Shown: in pieces, positions 1 to 10,015 of the stretch | Layout of the letters: every line of letters begins with the position of its first letter | Numbering within the stretch: the stretch's first letter is position 1 | NCBI GenBank assembly: GCA_964409645.1 | Contig: CAYPEK010000037.1 | Span: forward strand, 1 to 35,815 | Origin: CAYPEK01 sp964409645 | GTDB lineage: Bacteria > UBP15 > UBA6099 | DNA: 35,815 nt | Direction of reading: 5' to 3' | Program-made: the position numbers and the translations under genes | The notes under the pieces: model-generated | The model's input: only the letters and a program-made list of their open reading frames with translations | Told to the model about the DNA's origin: nothing | The model's database searches: none

Positions 1-7
1 ACGAAAC

Positions 8-589
8 ATGTCTCCATGGACGATGGTAATATTCGTCGAGAAAAGCAGAATGATCGGAATCCTCATTCCCAAGCCATACACAGACCCCGGACAGCCGGTG
101 GTTTATACTTTCGACTCGAAGGGAAAGTTCATCAGCCTTCTCACCAAACCCGACGAAATAAAGGCCGCCATCAGCGCGAATCAATCCGCGTTTCCGATGT
201 ACGAAGCAATGAAAGCCGCCGGCATGAGACAGAAATTTCTGATGTGCGCCACTGAATTAATGAACCTTCGATCGGCGATCGAAATGACGGCTCTCGAACT
301 TGGCGGAGAGCATGGCAGGTATGAAAGCGGAACCGCCGAAAACATTTGCACAAGTTTCACAAATGAGAAAAACTGTGGCGCGGAGGCGATGAACAAAAGA
401 TTCGGAGCTAGTTGCCTCGCCCCGGACGGCGGCGAATGGCAATACGGTTCGGAAGTTAATCTAAGCAATCCCGGTACTTACATCATTAAAGGAAAACCGA
501 AAATTCCGGGCGCATGCACGATAACGATAACACCGGAAACAACAAACAAAGAAATTCAGGACTTCGAAGCATGCATCAAGGTCGATTAG
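8..589 (+). CDS. Putative pilin/pseudopilin-like protein, possibly 5' partial
   Basis: The protein is 193 residues from the ATG at 8, but the frame is open to the window edge, so the real start may lie upstream. I do not recognise the family with certainty. The middle (about residues 70-105) reads like the end of a pilin alpha-1 helix: a Cys, then NLRSAIEMTALELGGEHGRY, which resembles the NLR-x-I-x-x-A-x-E-M-Y...GRYP pattern of type IV pilin and type II secretion pseudopilin globular domains. The C-terminal half has several Cys residues and ends with a Tyr-rich, Cys-containing strand pattern (NPGTYIIKGKP...ACTITITPE), as in minor pilins. The hydrophobic prepilin N-terminus (a GFTLIE-like motif) is not visible, so the assignment is tentative. 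It is followed 40 bp later by a coiled-coil gene on the same strand. Confidence 0.55.
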   Translation: MSPWTMVIFVEKSRMIGILIPKPYTDPGQPVVYTFDSKGKFISLLTKPDEIKAAISANQSAFPMYEAMKAAGMRQKFLMCATELMNLRSAIEMTALELGGEHGRYESGTAENICTSFTNEKNCGAEAMNKRFGASCLAPDGGEWQYGSEVNLSNPGTYIIKGKPKIPGACTITITPETTNKEIQDFEACIKVD

Positions 590-629
590 TTTTATGCAAG
601 CCACAACGAAACAAATTGCAGCGGGGTGA

Positions 630-1037
630 ATGGAATTGCAGATTTTTCAACCGATAGAAAAGTTCGAGCGAATAATAAAACGTCTCGAAAAAGCAATCAC
701 GAAACTCGATGTCACTATAGACAGTACATCGGACGTAATCGCGAGCACCGAAAATTCGATCACAAAAATCGATTCGACAATCGACAAAACCAACAAGACC
801 GTTGATAAAGTCGATGTCACAGTCAGCCGTGTCGGAGACACTTTCGACAGGATGGACCCCATCATGAATCAGATGTCGAAAACCTTCGATCAAATAGGAG
901 AAACGACCGAAAGGCTTGAAAGAATGGTCAGCCGCATGGAGCAGACCATGAACCAGATGGAGAAAGCGTTCGAGTTGATCGAAAAAGCAACTCACGCACT
1001 TGAGAAATTGCCATTAACAAAGCGATTGTTCGATTAA
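630..1037 (+). CDS. Small coiled-coil hypothetical protein
   Basis: This 135-residue protein is almost entirely predicted coiled coil. It has runs of heptad-like repeats with Ile, Val, Met or Leu at core positions and Asp, Lys, Thr or Ser outside, for example ITKIDSTIDKTNKTVDKVDV and later MEQTMNQMEKAFELIEKA. There is no signal peptide, membrane segment or Cys. The composition drifts from Thr/Asp/Ser-rich in the first half to Met/Glu-rich in the second. A G-rich SD-like GGGGTG sits unusually close to the ATG at 630; the in-frame TTG at 636 would have more normal spacing. The fold resembles tail-fibre or DUF948-type coiled coils, but nothing assigns a function. An 11-bp hairpin starts 17 bp after the stop. 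Confidence 0.7.
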   Translation: MELQIFQPIEKFERIIKRLEKAITKLDVTIDSTSDVIASTENSITKIDSTIDKTNKTVDKVDVTVSRVGDTFDRMDPIMNQMSKTFDQIGETTERLERMVSRMEQTMNQMEKAFELIEKATHALEKLPLTKRLFD

Positions 1038-1053
1038 TAAGCAAACAATGCAC

Positions 1054-1083
1054 TGTGGCACAAATACAACACTTTGTGTCGCA
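1054..1083 (+). terminator. Hairpin after the coiled-coil gene, weak terminator candidate
   Basis: The arms 1054-1064 and 1073-1083 form an 11-bp stem (two G-U pairs) with an 8-nt loop, 17 bp after the stop at 1037. It is followed by A residues rather than an immediate U-run; T-rich sequence appears only about 15-30 bp later. It could cap the 3' end of the transcript rather than act as a classical intrinsic terminator. Confidence 0.4.
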
Positions 1084-1487
1084 AAAAAGCCTCACTTTTA
1101 AAAGATTTTTTGTGATTTAATAAATTTATTAATTTCTATATTTAATAGGATTTATTTCCCCTAATAATCTATTGAATTAACAATCATTATCAATAAAAAA
1201 TAGAATAAAGAATATTTATCGGATCGCGCAATCCATTTTTTTATGCCTGAATCGATAATAAGAATTTTTTAATCTCGTTAAATAATTGGAATTTTATGGG
1301 TATATTTTAAAGAAACCGCCTGTTTCTCGTAATATAAATTAAAGAAAGAAAAATGAAAGGCGCATAAAAAATGTGGGGAGTCAATCAACTAATATATCTG
1401 CCTTTATATTAATCAATAGAGAATCTGTTTATAAAATATTGAGTAATTTATTATTTATTACTGTTACTCGATAATAAAGTGGTGTAA

Positions 1488-1515
1488 TTGGCAATAATTT
1501 TGATATACATATATT
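1488..1515 (+). promoter_or_regulatory. Possible sigma70 promoter for the giant protein gene
   Basis: TTGGCA at 1488-1493, a 16-bp spacer and TATATT at 1510-1515. Both hexamers match consensus at five of six positions. The context is very AT-rich, so chance matches are easy; it predicts a leader of about 70 nt before the chosen start at 1594. Confidence 0.4.
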
Positions 1516-1593
1516 AGTTTTTAATATATATGATTTACAAATGAAATAACGGGTAATAAAATTTAAATGACAGATATAAAATCGGGGGCTCAA

Positions 1594-4500
1594 ATGAAAC
1601 CAAGACATCGACGAACCGTTGGTATAGCGGGAGCGGTTATAATCGGAGTCTGTTTAATCTTAATTACACCGGAGATCATACGAGCGAACTGGCTTATGCC
1701 GGTTACCAGTACGTGTAATTTCTTGTCATACACGAACCCGCTTCACAGTAAAAATATTTATGAGCCCACGATGAATAACTTCAACCGCGACTTCCCGATG
1801 GGGGTGTCGGCGGCGCCGGCTATTTCCGAATTATGGATAGAGCGCGATTACCCGTATCCGGGTGAATATGTGACGGTGAGAATGGCCGCTGAACCTTCGG
1901 CGGACCCGACAGGATCGGATGGCGTTGCGGCGCAGAAACTTCTTTGGGCGGAAGTTGCATATTCGCTTTCTTCAGGCAGAAGCTGGTACATGAACAACCC
2001 CGATGGAACGCTGGTCGGTTCCGGAATAGTGATGGACTTTTTTACAAGAGAAGTGCTGTCGGTTCAGACAAGCGGAACGATGAAATACAAAGACTTTACA
2101 TCAGTTGCGAAACCATGGGCGGTGTCGCCTATATCCTCAGCGTACGATCCTGAAAATTCCCGGCCCGCGCCGAACAGAAGATGCGATCCGACGGATCCTT
2201 ATTATGTCACGCGATGCCCGGCGGAACTACGTGCGCTCTATCAGTATCCATACAACATGATTTGCCCGTATGGATTGATCTGCCCGCTGTACGATACATA
2301 TCCTCCGAACACTGGTGAAGGCGGATATGCCGGATGGCCGACAGTGACATGCAGCAAGGGAACAGGCGGAGCATGTAACGTACCCGGCTACCCTGAAGGC
2401 GGCGGCGACCTACTCGATGCTTTCCCGTTGATCGACCCCGACCCCGCGATCGAGTATCCGAATATTCCCGGCGAACCGCTTGTCAGAGTCAACGGAGTTC
2501 CGGGCATAGACTGCACGGTTTACAACGGAGTCGCAACAGGAACATATACGAAAGGCCTGCACCCTCTTTGCAACACACCGGTACCCACGGATACAAAAGC
2601 AGTTTACGACAAATTCGGAATCAAAGCATACAAATTACTGCCGATGGACGGCAAAGTCAGATTCCTCGATAAACTCAATCCGAACGACGTTGTTGACGCA
2701 ACATTTTATCACGCCGACATGAAGATGTGGACGGCGAAAGTCGATTTGACGAAGCCGCCCTTCGATACGATAAATTCCGGCGGCGGCACATTCATCTTCC
2801 ACCCGCGCGTTTACGACACCTGCGGAAATATGGCGTCAGGCTCGAACGCACCGCCGTTCCCGACGGCAGGCACAGACACAAATCAGGCTTTCGTCGGAGT
2901 AAAAGACTTCTATTACGACCAGATACCCACCGACCAAGACCCAATGGTGCAAATAATGTCCGACGACACTCAAACCCAGTGCGGAGCGACCGACCAGTGG
3001 TGTCCGGCCACGTTCCCGAAAACGAGACAGGAGATTTACGACGCCGGCGGCTGTGCGGACTCCGGATGCGAATGCTGCTACAACGAATGCGTCGGCCAAA
3101 GTAATACATACTGCGATTATTTAGGTTACTACGGTTCCAACATAGCCAACTACGAATCCGAGTGCCACGGCACCGGAGACGACGGCAACCCGCCCGGTTG
3201 CGGCCCTGAAGCACAGGGCAAAACCGGAATGGGAGAATTGAGGGAATTCAAGATCAGCCACTCGGCTGCTAATATTTACCTGATCCTCAAAACCACGGGC
3301 GAAATCGTGTGGGGATGTTACGGAAGCTGGTATCCTATCATCGGATGCGAATACTCGACCGGCTCGCTCGGCAGCAAATTCAACGGCTACGCATGGCAGA
3401 TAATGAACTTCAAATCCGCATCCACATTCTATCTGCTGATAGTGCCGGATATCCCGATCTACGGAAGTCTTTCGATGTTCCTCGACATTAACTCCCTCAT
3501 AGGCGGCCTCGGCGCCAACTACGACGGCGAAAACATGGAAAGGTACGCGGACGGCGGCGGATGTAAGAGACCCGGATCGGAATCGTCCACAACAACCGAC
3601 CCTTGCGAGGAACTCGGCTGCGGCACCGATCCGGAACACACCGATCCCGGCGGAGACTGTGACGGCGACAATTACCCGAACAGCACAGATCCGTGCCCGT
3701 GCGAAAACGGCGGCGAAAGCTCAACAGACGGATGCAAACCGGAAGAGCCGGAGAGCGGAGACCCGCTGGCGGATTACAAATGCTCTTCGTGCGTCGTCAC
3801 TGTTGACGGCAACACCATGTACGTTGAAATGGACGCTCAAAATACAGTCGGAGACACCGGCGGCAAACCTATCCATGCGCTCGGCATGATGCTCGCCGTT
3901 CACAACCTCGACTTCGACTGGATTCTGTATTACGCCTGTCTGCACGGCTACAACCTCGTGCAACTCTCTCAGGATACAACTCCGCGCATAAATTATTACA
4001 ACACGGGCAACATCGGCAAAACGGAAGTCGTTCTCAGAGAAGACTACACACCGCCAGAAAGCGTTCAGAACCTGACGGCCTGCCTCGGCAGATGCAATGA
4101 AGCCAGCCGGACAGACTTTCTGGACAACGACGGAGATTCAGTCGATCTGGACCCACATGAATCAAACCGTGTGGACGAAGGATATGACCCGACATCGACT
4201 CAGGTCGAACTCCAGTGGAGGGAAGTCGTTCTTAACAGAGACTACCTCAAATCGGATCTGATTGATCTCGGCGGCTATCAGGTATATGTGTCCCGGGACG
4301 GCGGCAATTATGACCTGATGTACACTATGTGTTCTCCCACCGCGACGGCAAACTGTTACGGACTCAATCCAGAGGACAGAGACATGCCTGCGACGGACGA
4401 ACCGTTCGCCGGAAGGCTCAGATTCCCGAAACCGTTCGAGCCGTCCAACCCGCAAACCGGATACGGGTTCCCGGGCGAGATCATCACATGCATCATGGAT

Positions 4501-7500
4501 TCGGACTGCGACATCCCCGGTAACAATAGGGACGACGATTTCGACGGTCAGATAGACGAAGGCTGCTACACGTACAACTGTGCGGATAACGACACAACGC
4601 TGCTGCCGGACGGACAGAGCTACTGGTTTAAAGCACGCACATTCGATGTCCCGCGATACCACGGAGCATCCACGGCGACAACTTATATCAACTTCAGCGA
4701 TTTCTCCACTCCGGTCAGCGTCACCGTCCTGAAAAACACATACCCGCCGAATGCGCCGGACGTCGTCGCGGCTTATTCGGTGAACGAAGGCCAGCAGCTC
4801 AAGATAGCATGGAAACACAATAACGAAAAAGACCTTGGCGGTTACGTGGTTTACCGCTGTCCGGGCAACCCGCTCGACGCCGTTAAAAAGACGCTCGACG
4901 GAACGCTCGACACATATTGCAGCGACAACGAGAACTACAGGCGCATCAGCGGCATTGTGGATAAATATCTCGGCTACTACGTTGATACGGGCCTTACTTA
5001 CATGGAAACCGGTATCGGCGACGGCTCAATAGCCGCCGCGCTCGATACGTGCAATCTCCAGAACGCCTCGGGCGCCTATATAAAGGACGACAACTGCAAC
5101 TGGTCCACAAGCACGGATTACGGACTCGACAACACCTCCGGTACGGGCGACTTCGGCGAGGGCGACGGACTCCCGACACCCGCAATGGCAGGCGAATCCG
5201 CTTATCCCGGAGAACACGGCGCATACGAGTGGATTTCATGCGCAGTCATTTTCAACAACACAACCAACCTGCCCAACTCAGCGCTCAAATACTGCGGAAA
5301 CATCGACATGGATTCCGCTTGGGCTACAGCAACCACACTGTTCGACGCTTCGAACAACAAAGCGTTGTACCTGTACGACGTAACCAAAAATACGAATTAC
5401 AATGCCAGCCTGCACCCGCCAGTTCTCTTCTACAACGGACTGGTTGACGGCTACGCTTATTATTACAAAATGAAGGCGGTTGACCGGCCGTATGCCGGTG
5501 ACGGCTGGAACGACCCCGAATCCACCGCCAATACATGCGTTAAAGGCACAAACTCGTATGTTTACGACTCAATTAACGCGACAGGTTCCGGCTGCGTGAA
5601 CCCGATCACGGAACGCACTTGCGATGACCAGTCGATTAAAGTGGACTGGGACTACGGCGGTAACTGCAGCACGATGTCAGTGCGTATCAATAATATACCG
5701 TCGGACACGCAAGCACCGCCGACGCCAGCCGGAGTTTACGGGAAATCACTTTCCAGCGGCACGGAAGTCGCTCTCAGTTGGACAATCAACATTACCGACA
5801 ATACGCTGGATCACTTCAACGTTTACAGAGCGACCGCCGACAACAGAATATTCGCTTGTGTCCACGGCGGCTGCACCATCCCGGACTACTGCGACGCAGA
5901 CCCCAGAGTAACTTGCGCGGACGACCCCAAATGCTGCTACACCGACGGCTGCACGTGCGACGGCAACGACAGATGCTACCCCGGACGCGTATGCGACCTG
6001 CCACTCAAAATCTGTACGAACCCGCCCTATTACAGCATCGAACCGCAGACGGTCGGCTGTTCCGGCTCAACCAAGAACGACGGTTGCCAGTGCAATTCCG
6101 ACGCAGACTGCAACACCGGCCGCTCGTGCACCTACGCTTTCAGCATCTGCAAATACGACCCGAACAATCTGCCTTCCGGCTACGTGTTCGAGAATGACAG
6201 ACAAGATAACGACGGCGACGGAGTCATCGATGAAGAGATTGCCAACAGCATCGATGACGACAGCGACGGACTTGTTGATGAGGACATAGGCATCGTGAAC
6301 GCAAAATGGACCGCCGGGATGTGCCCGACGCCCATTTACCCGTATTACGACCTGACGAACGAATACCGGCAGGAGCGGATCATCAACTACTCATTCACCG
6401 ACACCACGGTGAAGAAGGACAGAATTTACTATTACCGAGTATCTTCGATGGATAACGCGGTTTATGACCCGTATGACGGCAACGCGAACGATAGCGATCC
6501 GCCGCCGCCCAACGAGAGCCCGAAGTCAACATCAATCGTGATCTCCACCAGAGACTCGGAAGCGCCGGCCGTGGTCACCGGATACTGCACGAATGCAACG
6601 TCACATAATCCGATGCCCTGTGTGGCGAGAATGGACGGCACATTCTGCTCCGACCAAGGCACAAGCGATTACTACGGCAAACAGTTGACGGTATGGTGGC
6701 AGCGCGGCAACGACGACGACATTGCAGGATACAACGTTTACAGAGCGGTTGGGGTTTCAGGAGAACCCGCGGCCTCGGCGTTCAAAGCCGTGAATACGGT
6801 AATGATATCCCAGACACCGTCAAACACCGCGACTCAAACGATTTGCTTCAAAGACACAACCGCCGAAAACAGCACGAAATACTACTACACGGTCACGGCG
6901 GTTGACACCCACGGCAACGAAAGCGGCCTTAGCGAAGCAAACGGACCGGTTCAGGCAAAAGACACCGTGCCTCCGATCACGCCGGTGTGGAGCTTGTCCG
7001 GTGTGGACTGCTCATCGCGCACAAACAACACATCGTGCATCGCCGAATCGTCCTGCTCTTGGTATATGAACGGCAACTTCTGCGCGGGTGGCGGAGTCTC
7101 AACAAACATAAGCGGCAACGAACTGTACATCAACTGGGTTGACGAGGGAAAATACGCAACAGGATCAATCGGGCTCCTCGAAAAAGATTTCGACCATTAC
7201 GAAGTTTACAGGAGCTCGAACCCGGATATGTGCGCAACCGCGACCGTGTCGCTGCTCGGCAGCACGACTAAATCCGAATATGTCGATACAGGCGTTGTGG
7301 CGGATTCCACCTATACCTACTGCGTGATAGCGGTGGACAGCAACGGAAACGGCAGCGGATTCCCGAACGCCACTCCGAGAAGCGGAACTCCCATAGACTC
7401 AGTACCTCCGACCGCTCCGACAGGCCTCGTGGTGACGGCGCTCGCTGGCGCCAACATCGGGCTCGGATGGGACTCCGGCTCCGAATCGGACATCGCAGGC

Positions 7501-9921
7501 TACCTCATCTATGTGAGCACGAGCACCAACGACGGTACATTCACACAGATACCGCTTGTCTCGACGGATACCGGATTCGCTACAGTCACAAACCAGTTCA
7601 ATCAATCGTTCAACGTCATCAACGACGTAAAATTCCTCGATAATCGAGGCCGGACACCGGGCACCAAGTATTACTACAAAATCGCTGCTGTTGACAACAA
7701 AGGAAACATAAGCGATAGATCCGCATACGTCGAAATAAAACCGATTATTCTCGACCAGAGCGCACCCTCTTATCCGGCGAACATCTGGACCCGCACCGGT
7801 TACGATCTGAAGGAATCGACCAGCGTCGCATCCGACGGGATCGACAACGACGGCGACGGCATAGTTGACGACAAATCCGGTCTCACCACAGGGAACGTCC
7901 AGATATTCTGGTCGAGAGTCACGGACTACGACGTCGCTGAATACAGAATTTACCGAAGCTCGCCGCCGGCGCTCAGCTCATGTACGTGCGACCCGACAAG
8001 CCAGCCGCTCGGCGACTGCGACAGCGACGGAATCATCAACTCGCTCGATACGGAATGCCCATGCACTCCCGTCAAGCCGAACTTCGATCAGTTTGAAGAT
8101 TACGAGCTCGTTTCGACAAAGACTCCGACTCAGGCTTGTCCGCCCGCCGACAATTACGGCTATCCCGTCGGCACGCTCAGAAACAACGTATGCTTCGCGA
8201 CAGACAATGGCGTGTCGCAGGAGGTCAACCTCTGTCCGGGGTCAAGATACTGGTACACCGTTCTCGCGGTTGACAGCACAGGCAACGTCCTGCCGATTGA
8301 CAAGACGCGCGTCATGTCCGCTTCTCCCAAGAAACAAACGGACACAACAAAGCCGAGCACACCGGCGAAACCGGAAGTCGCATCCGCGTCCGGCTCAAAC
8401 GGCTTGGTGATTAAATTCACCGAAAACGCCGACGCCGACCCGAACCTCGACCTGCAAGGCTACATAATCTACCGGGATGAAAAATCCACCGGCGAGTTCA
8501 AAACAAAGGTAGCCGTTCTGAACGACAAAGCGAAACTGAACTACTGCAAAGAGGAAGGCGTTGCCCCCTGCTACTGCGATACCGCGGACGCGACCAAAGC
8601 CTGCTTCTTCGATTTCGGCGTGATACTTGGCAAACGCTACTACTATAAGATTTCGGCATTCGACGCGAACGGAAACGAAAGCGACAAGTCATCGGCGAAC
8701 TTCGGCACGGCATCCGTAAACGCGCCGGACGCGCCCACGTCTTTCTGCGCCAAGAGCGACGCAAACAGTCAGAACGACCTAGTTCTCTCTTGGACCGGCT
8801 CTGAAATATTGAACGATCCGGACACCGCCGGATTCCTGCTGTACAAGTCTTCGGACGGCAATAACTGGCAGGCGATCGACCCCGTGCCGGAAACGACGAG
8901 CGCTATCGAAAAACTGCGCGCGATGACTTACACCGACACGGGCCTCACGGGCGGTAATAAATATTGTTATATGATAATGACCGTCACGAAGGACAACGCA
9001 GAAAGCGCAAACAAACAGACGTGCGGAGTCGCCGGCGAAGACCTCACCGTGCCCAACCCGCCGTCCGGACTCTCGGCCGAAGCCGGCAACAACTACATTG
9101 AGCTCACATGGAGCCAGAGCAGCGATCCGAATATCGCCGGATACAACATCTACCGCTCGGACTCCAAGGACGGCGAGTTGACAAAACTCAACAGCGCCAC
9201 GCTGACGGTGCCGCTCTACACCGATTCCGGCCTGTCCAGTTCGTCCAGATACTGGTACTGCGTAACCACTCTCGACAAAAACATCAGGAGCGGCCTCAAC
9301 ACATGCTATCCGGAAACAACGGTGGAAAGCCAGTGCACAAACCGCATATCGGCCACGCCGTCGGCATTCGGGCTTTCGAAGATCATCGCGCTCAAAAAAG
9401 GATGGAACCTTATAACGCTTCCAATCTCGAAAGACTCGTCATCGGTTCGCATTATGCCGGACGGATCGGGAAGCGCGACGAAAGAATATCTATACACATT
9501 CAGCGATAACAGCTTCAACGATATGACGACGGACAGCGTTTCGAGTTCGCTCGGACGCGGCTTCTGGTACTATTCAACGGACGATGCGTCCTTGGAACTG
9601 CCGACCGCTTCGCTCAACTCGCTGCCCATTTACGACATGACTCTCAACAAAGGCTGGAACCTGATCGCCAACCCGTTCGATGTCGCCCTTTACTGGAGCG
9701 GTAATTACGTTAAAGTCTCAGAGGACGGCACGACATTCGTCGATCTCGACCAAGCGCCGGCCGGACTCATTTCCGCTTACAGAGTAAAGGACAACGTGAG
9801 CGTTGTCACTTCAGACAGCTATGAAAAGGTATCCGAGAGTTATTCTCTGAACCCCGGCGTGGGGTTCTGGGTGAAGACTTCCAAGGCAATAACGCTGAGA
9901 CTTTACAGGCCGACGAATTGA
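1594..9921 (+). CDS. Giant secreted multidomain protein with FN3-like, Cys-rich and Asp-rich repeats
   Basis: About 2775 residues. The start at 1594 is chosen over the in-frame ATG at 1567 because GGGGG lies 5 bp before it and it leads straight into a basic stretch and hydrophobic segment (GIAGAVIIGVCLILI), a signal peptide or anchor. The first third is Cys-rich and unrecognised. From about nt 4200 there are roughly ten fibronectin-III-like modules, each marked by a GY-x-(V/I)-Y-R strand (for example near 4270, 4834, 6722, 7190, 8455 and 9132). Between them lie Asp-rich calcium-type repeats such as DNDGDGVIDEE (near 3660, 4130, 4530, 6200, 7840 and 8020) and Cys modules near 5860-6150 and 7000-7090. 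The C-terminus carries two related modules, each opening with KGWNLI (near 9400 and 9650) and each containing G-x-GFW. No sortase or PEP-CTERM motif was seen. The probable role is cell-surface or matrix adhesion; no enzyme domain is evident. Confidence 0.9.
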   Translation: MKPRHRRTVGIAGAVIIGVCLILITPEIIRANWLMPVTSTCNFLSYTNPLHSKNIYEPTMNNFNRDFPMGVSAAPAISELWIERDYPYPGEYVTVRMAAEPSADPTGSDGVAAQKLLWAEVAYSLSSGRSWYMNNPDGTLVGSGIVMDFFTREVLSVQTSGTMKYKDFTSVAKPWAVSPISSAYDPENSRPAPNRRCDPTDPYYVTRCPAELRALYQYPYNMICPYGLICPLYDTYPPNTGEGGYAGWPTVTCSKGTGGACNVPGYPEGGGDLLDAFPLIDPDPAIEYPNIPGEPLVRVNGVPGIDCTVYNGVATGTYTKGLHPLCNTPVPTDTKAVYDKFGIKAYKLLPMDGKVRFLDKLNPNDVVDATFYHADMKMWTAKVDLTKPPFDTINSGGGTFIFHPRVYDTCGNMASGSNAPPFPTAGTDTNQAFVGVKDFYYDQIPTDQDPMVQIMSDDTQTQCGATDQWCPATFPKTRQEIYDAGGCADSGCECCYNECVGQSNTYCDYLGYYGSNIANYESECHGTGDDGNPPGCGPEAQGKTGMGELREFKISHSAANIYLILKTTGEIVWGCYGSWYPIIGCEYSTGSLGSKFNGYAWQIMNFKSASTFYLLIVPDIPIYGSLSMFLDINSLIGGLGANYDGENMERYADGGGCKRPGSESSTTTDPCEELGCGTDPEHTDPGGDCDGDNYPNSTDPCPCENGGESSTDGCKPEEPESGDPLADYKCSSCVVTVDGNTMYVEMDAQNTVGDTGGKPIHALGMMLAVHNLDFDWILYYACLHGYNLVQLSQDTTPRINYYNTGNIGKTEVVLREDYTPPESVQNLTACLGRCNEASRTDFLDNDGDSVDLDPHESNRVDEGYDPTSTQVELQWREVVLNRDYLKSDLIDLGGYQVYVSRDGGNYDLMYTMCSPTATANCYGLNPEDRDMPATDEPFAGRLRFPKPFEPSNPQTGYGFPGEIITCIMDSDCDIPGNNRDDDFDGQIDEGCYTYNCADNDTTLLPDGQSYWFKARTFDVPRYHGASTATTYINFSDFSTPVSVTVLKNTYPPNAPDVVAAYSVNEGQQLKIAWKHNNEKDLGGYVVYRCPGNPLDAVKKTLDGTLDTYCSDNENYRRISGIVDKYLGYYVDTGLTYMETGIGDGSIAAALDTCNLQNASGAYIKDDNCNWSTSTDYGLDNTSGTGDFGEGDGLPTPAMAGESAYPGEHGAYEWISCAVIFNNTTNLPNSALKYCGNIDMDSAWATATTLFDASNNKALYLYDVTKNTNYNASLHPPVLFYNGLVDGYAYYYKMKAVDRPYAGDGWNDPESTANTCVKGTNSYVYDSINATGSGCVNPITERTCDDQSIKVDWDYGGNCSTMSVRINNIPSDTQAPPTPAGVYGKSLSSGTEVALSWTINITDNTLDHFNVYRATADNRIFACVHGGCTIPDYCDADPRVTCADDPKCCYTDGCTCDGNDRCYPGRVCDLPLKICTNPPYYSIEPQTVGCSGSTKNDGCQCNSDADCNTGRSCTYAFSICKYDPNNLPSGYVFENDRQDNDGDGVIDEEIANSIDDDSDGLVDEDIGIVNAKWTAGMCPTPIYPYYDLTNEYRQERIINYSFTDTTVKKDRIYYYRVSSMDNAVYDPYDGNANDSDPPPPNESPKSTSIVISTRDSEAPAVVTGYCTNATSHNPMPCVARMDGTFCSDQGTSDYYGKQLTVWWQRGNDDDIAGYNVYRAVGVSGEPAASAFKAVNTVMISQTPSNTATQTICFKDTTAENSTKYYYTVTAVDTHGNESGLSEANGPVQAKDTVPPITPVWSLSGVDCSSRTNNTSCIAESSCSWYMNGNFCAGGGVSTNISGNELYINWVDEGKYATGSIGLLEKDFDHYEVYRSSNPDMCATATVSLLGSTTKSEYVDTGVVADSTYTYCVIAVDSNGNGSGFPNATPRSGTPIDSVPPTAPTGLVVTALAGANIGLGWDSGSESDIAGYLIYVSTSTNDGTFTQIPLVSTDTGFATVTNQFNQSFNVINDVKFLDNRGRTPGTKYYYKIAAVDNKGNISDRSAYVEIKPIILDQSAPSYPANIWTRTGYDLKESTSVASDGIDNDGDGIVDDKSGLTTGNVQIFWSRVTDYDVAEYRIYRSSPPALSSCTCDPTSQPLGDCDSDGIINSLDTECPCTPVKPNFDQFEDYELVSTKTPTQACPPADNYGYPVGTLRNNVCFATDNGVSQEVNLCPGSRYWYTVLAVDSTGNVLPIDKTRVMSASPKKQTDTTKPSTPAKPEVASASGSNGLVIKFTENADADPNLDLQGYIIYRDEKSTGEFKTKVAVLNDKAKLNYCKEEGVAPCYCDTADATKACFFDFGVILGKRYYYKISAFDANGNESDKSSANFGTASVNAPDAPTSFCAKSDANSQNDLVLSWTGSEILNDPDTAGFLLYKSSDGNNWQAIDPVPETTSAIEKLRAMTYTDTGLTGGNKYCYMIMTVTKDNAESANKQTCGVAGEDLTVPNPPSGLSAEAGNNYIELTWSQSSDPNIAGYNIYRSDSKDGELTKLNSATLTVPLYTDSGLSSSSRYWYCVTTLDKNIRSGLNTCYPETTVESQCTNRISATPSAFGLSKIIALKKGWNLITLPISKDSSSVRIMPDGSGSATKEYLYTFSDNSFNDMTTDSVSSSLGRGFWYYSTDDASLELPTASLNSLPIYDMTLNKGWNLIANPFDVALYWSGNYVKVSEDGTTFVDLDQAPAGLISAYRVKDNVSVVTSDSYEKVSESYSLNPGVGFWVKTSKAITLRLYRPTN

Positions 9922-9938
9922 AATTGAGAAAAGGAACC

Positions 9939-9974
9939 GCGGGGCCGGGTTGCATTCCGGCCCCGCTTTTTATT
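9939..9974 (+). terminator. Rho-independent terminator of the giant gene
   Basis: A 10-bp perfect GC stem (9939-9948 with 9957-9966), an 8-nt loop, and TTTTTATT right after. It begins 18 bp past the stop codon. Confidence 0.93.
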
Positions 9975-10015
9975 CCCGCTTCTCGCACTAAATTGCGGAT
10001 AAGCAAAGCGATCGC

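Larger units (their letters stand above)
1038..1566. other. AT-rich intergenic region
   Basis: About 530 bp without a credible gene on either strand, markedly richer in A and T than the flanking coding DNA. It contains the hairpin at 1054-1083, a GAGTAA/TTACTC inverted repeat (1441-1446 and 1464-1469), and a possible promoter at 1488-1515. No known riboswitch signature was recognised. Confidence 0.7.

Noticed and set aside
1441..1469. GAGTAA/TTACTC inverted repeat in the AT-rich region
   Set aside because: Short arms and AT-rich context; chance is likely. It is mentioned only within the intergenic entry.
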